Part shown: piece after piece, positions 55,987 to 64,000 of the stretch
Position numbering within the stretch: the stretch's first letter is position 1
Layout of the letters: every line of letters begins with the position of its first letter
DNA from: Posidonia oceanica
Lineage: Eukaryota; Streptophyta; Magnoliopsida; Alismatales; Posidoniaceae
Assembly: GCA_037176725.1 (NCBI GenBank)
Contig: JAZBRS010000035.1
Location: 47,626,001-47,690,000 of the forward strand
Direction: 5' to 3'
Length of the DNA stretch: 64,000 bases
The notes under the pieces: generated by a model
What the model was told of the DNA's origin: nothing
Database searches by the model: none
What the model saw: the letters and a program-made list of their open reading frames with translations, nothing else
Made by a program: the position numbers and the translations under genes

Positions 55987-57790
55987 GAACCTGCCATCCC
56001 CAGAGACCTCACTAACTTCACCAGTGCAGGAGTTCTGGGATCAACGGACGATCAAGTCACGGTGCCAACAGAAGACTGGGTCTGCATTGAGGACTACTAC
56101 TCGGATGAGGAGCAGTCTGGCGCAGTAGAGGCAGTCCCAACTGGCAGCAAGGCTCTGATCAGCACGGAGGTGCCACGGTCAGTTTGTTTGGCCCTTCCTT
56201 CAGCAGATACAGCAGACAATTCAGCAGACTCTATGGCAGAACTGACAAGCTCTTACATTTCTGCAGCCACATCTGCATTATAAGCACAGGCAGCAGCAAC
56301 AGCTCAGAAGTCAGAGACACTCCTTCTGGCACAATCAGGCAGGTTACCTGTGGTCGCAGTCGCATCAGTACCGCTGTCACTCTCTCTAGAGGGACAGTCT
56401 GTCAATTCAATCAGCAGCGCGACTCGACCTACTTCAGCAGCCGCATCACCGAGAATGTAGCCGGCGCAGTCCGCTTCACATCCTCCTGCCGCAAAATAGC
56501 AACTCTCATGGCAGGTCCCCATGGCGTCAGAGGCCGCACTCTCACAGTCACAACCAGATGCAGAGGACCAATTGAGCACCATAGTCTCCCGGCCCTTGAG
56601 CCCTCAAAAGAGCACCTCTGCTTGCCCTCTAACTGCAACAGTGACCCTAGCAGCGTACCCATCTGTGGCCCCGCTGACCAGTCTGTTTGGATCTCTGATG
56701 CCGAAGCTGCCGCTATCAGGCGCGTCCGCAAGACAAACCATGCAAATACCAAGGGCAGCGATCCATCTTGCAGCCGGGCCAGAGCCGCAGGCCCCCGGCG
56801 CCTACTACGTCGACTCACCCTCGGATGAGGAGGAAGGAGTGGCGATAGAAGCCCAGGTCGATTCATGGATGTCCGACTTAGAGTTACTTTACCAAGAACA
56901 GCTCAAGTCGATAGTAGAAGACCTGGTGGAGCACCAAGCCGCAGAAAGGAAAGGGAAAGCCGTGGCTACGGACCCTCCTCTGCGAGAAGACCATGCCTCT
57001 ATCATGGTCCTAGAGGAAGACTCAGCAGTACCGGACTCCCCTAGACCAGATGAGCTCATCACTCAGCAACTAGAAGGTGGGTCTAGGTGGTTTGTGCAGC
57101 ACATGCCTCACTTAGGTAGTGTGGCTAGCGGTAGTGCCCAGATCAGCCGCCAGTCCGGCGTACCCTCCACGAGCACACCAGAAGACTCAGAGGAGGAAGC
57201 ACTAGCAGTCCAGGCAACAGCAGTAGCAGAGCAGAAAGTAGAATCAGCAACAGAATCATCAGCAGCCTCAGTAGCAGGGCCATCAGCAGTATTAGTGGCA
57301 GAATTAGCAAGGCCCTCAGCAGAATCAGCAGAGCACTCAGCAGAATCAGTCAGGCCAGAGCAGACAGAAGAAGTTGCTAGGACGGAGGTCGCGCACCGAG
57401 GCTACAAGAATACTCGAGTAAGCGTGACCATCCTGAAGCGTCACCAGGGCCAAGCAGCGGAACACATACACTCTTTCGACATCACAAATCCTTCTTTTGA
57501 GAAAGAGATCCTCTTGGAACTTATTGCTTATGGAGAGGAGGATGATACGGGCGAGGACGAGACAGATGAACCATTGCCCGAGTTCTGGCCCTACGACGAC
57601 GACCCAGAAGGCCCCAACCTCCATGTTGAAGAAGAAACAGAGGTTGTTAACATCGGCACAGCTGAGGATGTCAGAGAAGTCCGCATCAGTGCCCAGCTGT
57701 CCCCCCAGGCTCGAGCAGAGTTCATCGCATTCTTAAAGGAATATACGGATGTCTTCGCCTGGAGTTACGAAGATATGGTTGGCCTTGACA
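55987..57790 (+). pseudogene. pol: E3 acidic linker between protease and RT
   Basis: The same frame as protease continues past TAG 55984, TAA 56281, TAG 56458 and TAG 56497, then is open from 56500. It is rich in Glu, Ser and Ala, with AYYVDSPSDEEEG and the pre-RT conserved block ARAEFIAFLKEYTDVFAWSY near 57715-57775. Its E1 counterparts are 35181-35724 and 25541-26158. No catalytic domain is recognised; such linkers separate protease from RT in Tat elements. Confidence 0.65.
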
Positions 57791-58690
57791 TAGAGATAGT
57801 GGTGCACAATCTATCCCTGGATCCAGATGCCAAGCCAGTAAAGCAGAAGTTGAGAAGATGGCGACTGCAGTGGCTGCTTACGATCAAAGAAGAGATCATG
57901 AAACAGCATAGAGTCAATTTCCTCAAGGTCATCCTTTATTTTGAGTGGCTGGCAAACATTGTACCTGTGCCCAAGAAAGACGGCCACGTCCGGATCTGCA
58001 TCGACTATAGGGACTTGAACAAGGCGAGTCCCAAGGACGACTTCTCATTGCCTCACATTGACGTCCTAGTCGACAATACAGCGGGCCACTAGATGCTCTC
58101 CTTCATGGACGGCTTTTCTGGATATAATCAGATCAAAATGGCAGAAGAAGACATGGAAAAGACCTCATTCATCACCCCATGGGGAGTCTTCTGCTACCAA
58201 GTCATGCCGTTCGGACTGAAGAATGCTGGCGCAACCTATCAGAGGGCCATGACTGCACTGTTTCATGACCTCATGCACCAAGAAGTGGAGGTCTATGTAG
58301 ACGACATGATTGCTAAAACCAAAGAGCCTGAAGATCATCTTGCCTGTCTAAAGAAGCTCTTTTACTCGTCTACGGAAATACAAGCTGCGCCTGAACCCCA
58401 ACAAGTGTGTATTCGGGGTGTCATCTGGCAAACTGCTGGGCTACATTGTTAGCCAAAGGGGGATTGAAGTGGACCCGATGAAGGCCAAAGCCATCATGGA
58501 TATGCTACCCCCTTAGACTGAAAAGGAGGTCAGAGGTCTGCTTGGGCATTTACAATACATTAGTCGCTTCATTGCATAGCTTATGCCCATTTGTGAACCC
58601 ATATTCAAGCTCTTGAAGAAGAATGCACAGATTCATTGGAGTGAGGAATGTTAGGCTGCATTTGGCAAGATCAAGCAGCTGCTGATTAAG
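57791..58690 (+). pseudogene. pol (RT): E3 reverse transcriptase
   Basis: Domains in order: NIVPVPKKDGHVRICIDYRD, SPKDDFSLPHIDVLVDNTAG, TAG at 58090, SFMDGFSGYNQIKM, MPFGLKNAGATYQRAM and the catalytic EVYVDDMIAK at about 58290. RT copies the element RNA into DNA. A frameshift at about 58364 (within LKKLF) moves the frame by one, after which thumb-region residues continue with TAG at 58514, 58577 and 58652. The DFSGY and YVDD Asp residues are retained, but the gene cannot be translated as one chain. Confidence 0.85.
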
Positions 58691-59150
58691 CCTCCTGTCT
58701 TGGTTCCCCCCACTCCAGGGAGACCCTTACTTCTCTACCTTTCTACCACGTAGCATTCCATAGGCGCCGTCTTGGGCCAACATGACGAATCCAGTAGAAA
58801 GGAGCGCACCATTTACTACCTGAGCAAGAAGTTCAATGAATGCGAAGCTAGGTACAGTACAATAGAGAAGACCTGCCTGTCCCTTGTCTAGGCTACACAG
58901 AAGTTAAGGCACAACATGATGGCATACACAGTTCAGCTCTTGTGCCGGCACGATCTTATCAAGTTCCTCTTTCAAAAACAGGCCACGATAGGTAGATGTG
59001 TTAAGTGGCAGGTGTTACTGTCTCAATACGACATCACCTTTGTCACGCAGAAGTCTATGAAGGGCCAAGCTATGGCAGACCATCTTGTTGATCTCCCACT
59101 GCCAGAATATCAGCCACTCCAGACGCAGTTTCCAGATGAAGACATTCTGT
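58691..59150 (+). pseudogene. pol (RH): E3 first RNase H (degenerate)
   Basis: Frame with SIGAVLGQHD, IYYLSKKFNECEARYSTIEK and MKGQAMADHLVD. The usual first catalytic Asp (in 'DAS') is not there: the segment reads LYLSTT-TAG-HSIG. This fits the Tat lineage, where the Gypsy RNase H has decayed and a second RNase H follows. Stops are TAG at 58751 and 58889; the first is also a stop in E1. Confidence 0.75.
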
Positions 59151-59698
59151 TTGCAATGGAGGACTCTGAAGACAAAGATCCTGAAGACCAGGAGCAATGG
59201 CAGCTATACTTTGATGGTGCTGTAAACAAGAAAGGCCGAGGTGTAGGCGCAGTGCTGACAATGCCTTAAGGACAGATGATTCCCTTCTCCAGGAAGCTGA
59301 CCTTCAAATGCACCAACAATGAAGCAGAGTACGAGGCATGCATCCTAGGACTGAATGTTGCCCTCGAGCATGAGGTGTAGAAGCTGCTGGTGCACGGCGA
59401 TGCTATGCTGGTGATCTCTCAAGTCAATGGCGAATGGAAGACGAAAGATCCGAAACTATTGCCATATCATGAACACCTGCTGAAGCTGATAGAACAATTT
59501 GCAAGCATCCACTTCACATACATGAATCGAGCAAGGAACGCATATGCAGATGCGTTAGCAACCCTGGCGTCCTGGCTCAGCATACCTGAAGACAGCACAG
59601 TGGATATATCTGTTACTCGCATTGAGCAGCCTGCACACTGTATGAGCATTGAAGAGGCAGATTCAACAACAGAGGAGCAGCCTAGTACAAAGACATAA
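59151..59698 (+). pseudogene. pol (aRH): E3 archaeal-type RNase H (aRH)
   Basis: Segment with all four acidic catalytic positions visible: Asp in WQLYFDGAVNKKGRGVGAVL, Glu in CTNNEAEYEACILGL, Asp in LLVHGDAMLVISQVNGEW and Asp in NAYADALATLAS. It would degrade RNA in RNA-DNA hybrids during replication. Stops are TAA 59267 and TAG 59378. The E1 copy lacks the second half. The tail after LATLAS leads without known domains towards integrase. Confidence 0.8.
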
Positions 59699-59769
59699 AA
59701 GCTTTCCTGGAGTTTGGCAGCTTTCCACCCAGTACCTCAGCGGTAGACAAGAGAACTCTGACACGTCTG

Positions 59770-60923
59770 GCGTCAAAGTATGTATTAGGGGCGGGACAGT
59801 TGTACAAGAGATCATACAATCAGATGCTCCTACGCTGCCTGAACAAATCAGAGGCTGATGCGCTGGTGCTTCAAGTGCATGCGGGGACCTGCGGCCCGCA
59901 CATGAATGCCGTCCTCTTAGCCAAGAAGATAATGCTGCAAGGGTACTATTGGCTAACTATGGAAGCAGACTGCTGCCGATTGTGCGCAGATGCCATAATT
60001 GCCAAGTGCATGGCAACTTTATTCGGGCACCCCCTCAAGAACTGCACAGTATGTCGTCGCCGTGGCCCTTCTCCACCTGGAGGATTGATGTCATTGGCGC
60101 CATCCACCCTCCAGCTTCTAATGGTTATCGTTACATTCTGGTAGCGATTGATTACTTCACTAAGTGGGTGGAAGCGACTTCCTACAAAACGGTGACTGCC
60201 GTGGCTACAGAAAAGTTAATCAGAAATAATATCATAGCCCGGTATGGGGTCCCACATGCAATTATATCTGACAATGGCACAAATTTCATTGCTAAGAGGA
60301 TCGAAGACTATCTGCAGAGCTTCAGTATCAAACACCACAGATCCTCGCCTTACCGGCCACAGATGAATGGTGCAGTGGAGTCTGCCAACAAAAATCTGGT
60401 CAAAATCCTGAAGAAGATGGTGGAAACTCATAAGGATTGGCACGACAAGCTTCCTTACGCACTCTGGGCGTATAGGACATCTGTCCGCACTTCAACAGGC
60501 ACCACCCCATACTCTCTAGTGTATGGCATGGAGGTGGTGCTGCCCATCGAGGTAGAGATCCCCTCACTGCGGATCCTACGCGAAGCTGAGTTGGATGAAG
60601 CAGAATGGGTCGAAGACCGCTGCGTCCAACTGAATCTGATTGATGAGCACAGGCTGCAAGCTATGCATAATGCTCACTGCTACCAAAAGGGAATGGCCAG
60701 GTCTTACTTGAAGAAAGTTCAGCCAAGAGGATTCTAGATAGGGGACCTTGTTCTGCGCGCCATTCACTTGCCTAATGGTCGAGGGAAATTCCGACCTAAC
60801 TGGCGTGGCCCCTTTGTGGTCAAGCATGTCTTTTCGGGCAGCGCTGTAACTCTTGAGGATATGGATCAGGTCGAGCAGTTTGAGCCCGTCAACCTCTGCT
60901 ACCTCAAGAAGTACTATCAGTAG
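59770..60923 (+). pseudogene. pol (IN): E3 integrase
   Basis: It begins near KRSYNQMLLRCLNKSEADAL. The zinc domain is H-V-H-A-G-T-C-G-P-H ... CHNC with a frame change at about 59985. The catalytic residues are Asp (WRIDVIGAIHP), Asp (IISDNGTNF) and Glu (NGAVESANK). The C-terminal GPF module is NWRGPFVV, and the end is CYLKKYYQ followed by TAG at 60921. A TAG at 60735 replaces a CAG retained in E1. There is no chromodomain. Apart from the frameshifts and this stop, the core (59949-60737) is open and well kept. Confidence 0.85.
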
Positions 60924-62374
60924 CCGAAGGCGGCCCCGTTGCAGATACTCTTCTCCCACCTACGCACTTACATTCTCGCTCCTTACATTCTCATCCTACT
61001 TGCATTTTCTATCTTGTCTCTTACTTTTGTTCTTGAACATCCGCTTATGCTTCCTCCGTCCTACTCTTGCATCATCTTTCTTTTCAAATCATCATCGTCA
61101 TCCTCTTAAATCACGCATTGCATCTTCTGCCTGGTGATGAAAACCGGAAGTGCTTGCCTGCTTTGGAAAGAGTCCACCCTGCCTTACCCAGCACTACTTA
61201 GACGCCTTAGCTAGTGAGGGAGCCACCATCAATCAGGACAAGCGAACTGCCTAAACTTGTAAGGACATACACCTCTGAGGGAGAAAAAATGCTAGGATGT
61301 GAGTTTGAAAAAGTGAGAATAGACATCTAGGCTTGGGCACGTCCAAGGAACAGAAGACGAAGACAGAAGCCGGCCCTAGAGATAAGGGTGTGCAGTCTAA
61401 CCTTGCTCCTTCTACCCATCACATAGTAGACCTAAAGCCCACATCCATTACAACCCAAACACCCTTCTTTTTACCTCCAAAATGGGGATAGCAAAAGCCT
61501 GTGAAAAAAAAGAAGAAAAAAAGCAAGCAAACAAAAACCAAAAAAAAAGAGAAGTGGAAAAGCAAGCAAAAAGGCAAAAGAAAGGGGGAAAAGAAAAGAA
61601 AAGGGTTAGACAAGGATCGACCCTAAAATACAGGCAATATCATCCCCCCGTACCTTACAAGAAACCCAAGGGTGTAAGCCTAAAAGGGTCTACCACCTCC
61701 CTCCAAAAGCAAACACTTACCATCTCCTAGCAAGGGGCAGAGAAAGACTGCATACCCATGAGGGAGAAGTCAAAAAAGAGAACAGAAAGAGTAGGTGTAG
61801 GTCCTAAGAGCTCGGCAAGTAGCCTATCCTCACCACACCACCACCTGTATACCGCCAACACCCGTTCCGGAGTGCCACCAGTAAGCTAAGAGTCCAAGTT
61901 GGGTCCAGTGAGTCAGGAACCACCTCCTTCCTCTGTAGCAAGCACCAAAGCACTCCGCATGTTGAGGGCACCAAAGCATACTAATCATCTCTTAAGCATA
62001 CCAACCTGCATCACGCATACATGCATCTTCAATCATCCTTTCCTTCTTATCAATCGTTCCGCTCTGCAACTCGCTTCGACTTGAGACAGTACTTCTTACC
62101 AAGAACGCGTTGACGCTGCTCGGGCTGCGTTGGTCCAGATCTCCTGCCAGTCGTCGCCCCTGTGTCCACAAGACTGCTACAATTTCCTTTGCTTATGTCT
62201 GTTTAGCTGCCTTATTCTGATATTAACTGCTGAATACATATTGAACTGCTTTATCAGCCTCAGATTCTGCTTCCTGTTAGAGATTATATGCCTGTGTGAT
62301 CTGACTATCTGCAATATTGATAACAGGTACCTTCAAGCTCTGCAGCATCTGCTTGTACCTTTGCGGCCTACGCC
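60924..62374 (+). other. Spacer between integrase and PMD gene in E3
   Basis: No gene accepted. It holds an A/G-rich run at 61505-61610, and just before the PMD gene a candidate splice acceptor TTGATAACAG|GTACCTT at 62326/62327, 48 nt upstream of the ATG. It is homologous in patches to E1 21335-22901. Confidence 0.6.
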
Positions 62375-63577
62375 ATGGGATATCCAACTCTTGAAACCCC
62401 AATGCGCTGTTCTGAAGCCCTACGGGGCTGGATTGGCAAGCTTACTCAGGAAGACTGTGAGAAGCTGCGCCTCTGGGGCATATCCACAAAACTGCTGAAG
62501 GCGGTTGATGTTGAAGTAAGCCGTCACCTTCTGTGCATTGCCGCAAGATTCTGGAAGCCGGCGCACCATGTCTTCCGCTTCGGAAGGACTGAGCTGACAC
62601 CTACTCCGGAAGAGGTGCGCCGCATCTGTGGCTTCTCCCGGCTGATGGGACCACCCATTTTCATGAGACGCGACAAGTACATAGCGGTCCTCTGCAAGCT
62701 ATCTGGGCTATCTACTGACAGGTGCCAGCAAAGACTGATCTACACCAACGGCCCCACGCCCATGCTGCACTTACACTACTTCGATGAAATCATAGACAAG
62801 CGTGCTGAACTCGGAGATGACCTGTGGCTTCGGGGATTTGTCACCCGATTTCTGGGAGAGCTGATCTTCACTCATGGCTGGATGACAGTCGCGATAGAAA
62901 TTGTTGAAATCGCACTAGTTGTGGTGACTAGGCAGATCGACCTGGCACCAGTCGTCTTGGCTGAAACTTACTACGGACTGGACCGCATCTCCCACCGCTG
63001 CCGCCACTTCCACGGCTGCGGAGTGCTAGTACAAATCTGGCTGGCTGCGCACCTTGAACTGAACTTGCTGCGCCCCCGGGGCCACATCATTGAAACATAC
63101 TGCAACAGTGGCCACGCCAGGACAATCAAAAAGGTCCCCGAAGAATACAAGAAGCTATCTGAGCTGACGGACGACACTGTCACCTAGCACATCATCCCGT
63201 CTGCGGCTGAACCTTTCACTATCTTCTTCGATACCCGCGATGCGCGACTTGTGGTGCTGCCTGGATTCACCGGAGGTGTGGAGTATCACCCCATCCGGGT
63301 CATGCGGCAGTTCGGCCTCCAGCAGGGCACCTTCATAGACAGCACAGTCCCAAAGCTCCTTCAAGCATATCCTTATGGGACAACATCTGCTACAACAAAG
63401 CTGGTTGATCTCATGCAGCATGGAGTGCGGTCTATTGACCTCGCATCTGCACAAGGCTCGGGATGTACTCCTGAATATCTGACGGAGGTACAAGCTTTTT
63501 GGCCTATCAGTGAGTTACCTCCTGGCGCACCGCAGTTCCCTGATTCCAGAAGGGCAAAGAAAGCCCAGACCGACTAG
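62375..63577 (+). pseudogene. E3 PMD/DUF7745-like gene
   Basis: A 400-codon frame starting MGYPTLETPMRCSEALRGW and ending RRAKKAQTD with TAG at 63575. The only lesion is a TAG at 63185-63187 where E1 has Trp (TW-RIIPS). Features in order: FWKPAHHVFRFGRTELTPTP, RICGFSRLMGPPIFMR, GELIFTHGWMT, VVTRQIDLAPVV, HRCRHFHGCGVLVQIWLAAH, and VEYHPIRVMRQFGLQQG. The pattern fits plant-mobile-domain-related DUF7745-like proteins (from memory). No enzyme motif or transmembrane segment is visible. The gene is downstream of integrase with its own ATG, so it would need a spliced or separate transcript. Its role in the element is unknown; nuclear targeting, silencing evasion or RNA/chromatin binding are guesses. 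Confidence 0.7.
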
Positions 63578-63842
63578 AGCGTCTGTGTAACTGTCTGCCT
63601 ATCTTCTACTGTAAACTTTTGGCCTGTCACAGGCATGTAATCAAGTTCAATCAATACAAAGGCGTTCTGAGCCACCTGTTTGCATTTCGAATATGCTACA
63701 AGTGCATGCATGATCATATCAATCATATCTGCAGGGCCCCTGGCCAGACTTACTGCCAAACACCGCAGGAAAGTCCTCATCAATCAATCCAACTGCTGAC
63801 CCATGACATCTGAACAAGCAAGCTGCCGGGCACCGTCATCCG
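63578..63842 (+). other. E3 3' UTR next to the PMD gene
   Basis: No gene. The stretch corresponds to E1 16618-16813. It leads into the hairpin repeats. Confidence 0.5.
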
Positions 63843-64000
63843 GATCTTCATCAACGGGCTGGCACCCCCAACTGCCCGGCGATAGGTCTGTCAACCTATC
63901 ATCCTTGGCTGGCACCCCCAATTGCCCGGCGATAGGTCCGTCAACCTATCATCATCCTTGGGTTGGTACCCCAAACTACTCGTCTGGCAAACACGACAGC
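63843..64000. repeat. Hairpin minisatellite in the E3 3' UTR, start of array
   Basis: Units of about 50 bp with GATAGGTCTGTCAACCTATC and GATAGGTCCGTCAACCTATC, separated by GGCTGGCACCCCCAATTGCC-like segments. The last 40 bp match E1 around 10505-10550 (inverted). The array runs off the window. It is the same family and position as in E1 and E2. Confidence 0.85.

Noticed and set aside
62375..63577. Reading the third gene as an envelope gene
   Set aside because: No signal peptide, transmembrane segment or glycoprotein features are visible; the match is to PMD/DUF7745-like proteins.

Overview
The window is plant nuclear DNA and almost all of it is nested LTR retrotransposon. The evidence is Tat-lineage Ty3/Gypsy polyproteins (protease, reverse transcriptase with YVDD, RNase H plus a second archaeal-type RNase H, integrase), 18-nt primer-binding sites directly after LTR ends, TG...CA termini with 5-bp target-site duplications (TSDs), and plant-style splice signals in the only non-element stretch (1-2039). 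Species cannot be told. No rRNA, tRNA or CRISPR was recognised.

Layout, oldest to youngest. (0) Host sequence 1-2039 holds remnants of an intron-containing gene, possibly Ulp1-like. (E0) A forward element starts at 2040: LTR 2040-4516, primer site, leader, and the first 38 codons of gag. (E1) A minus-strand element is inserted in that gag at 5731/5732. Its pieces are the 3' LTR 5732-8078, a 3' UTR full of hairpin repeats, a plant-mobile-domain-like (PMD/DUF7745-like) gene, integrase, RNase H, RT, and a linker ending at 35724; its gag and 5' LTR lie right of the window. E1 is broken by three solo LTR insertions: S1 (10779-16617), S2 (17088-20401, inside the PMD gene) and S3 (26159-35180), and S3 is itself split by S4 (28257-34386). 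(E2) A second minus-strand element, 35725 to 44968, is inserted in the E1 linker. It keeps gag, leader, primer site and part of the 5' LTR but no pol. (E3) A forward element starts at 44969 inside the E2 5' LTR and runs past the window end: 5.8-kb LTR, primer site, leader, gag, protease, RT, two RNases H, integrase, 1.4-kb spacer, PMD-like gene, hairpin repeats.

The elements share one plan. Gag and pol make the particle and the enzymes. Downstream of integrase sits a separate third gene of host-domain origin (PMD/DUF7745-like). Between it and the 3' LTR lies an array of about 50-65-bp repeats whose units fold into hairpins with compensatory stem changes. The LTRs are long, share a conserved 75-bp block and an internal copy of the primer-site motif, and carry family-specific repeat arrays. 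These are a 30-bp minisatellite in the long-LTR subfamily, and six regularly spaced double-hairpin modules in E2. Candidate splice donors in LTRs and acceptors before gag and before the PMD gene suggest spliced transcripts.

All coding regions are decayed. In E3, 17 of the 20 in-frame stops I counted are TAG. All protein assignments come from reading motifs by eye.
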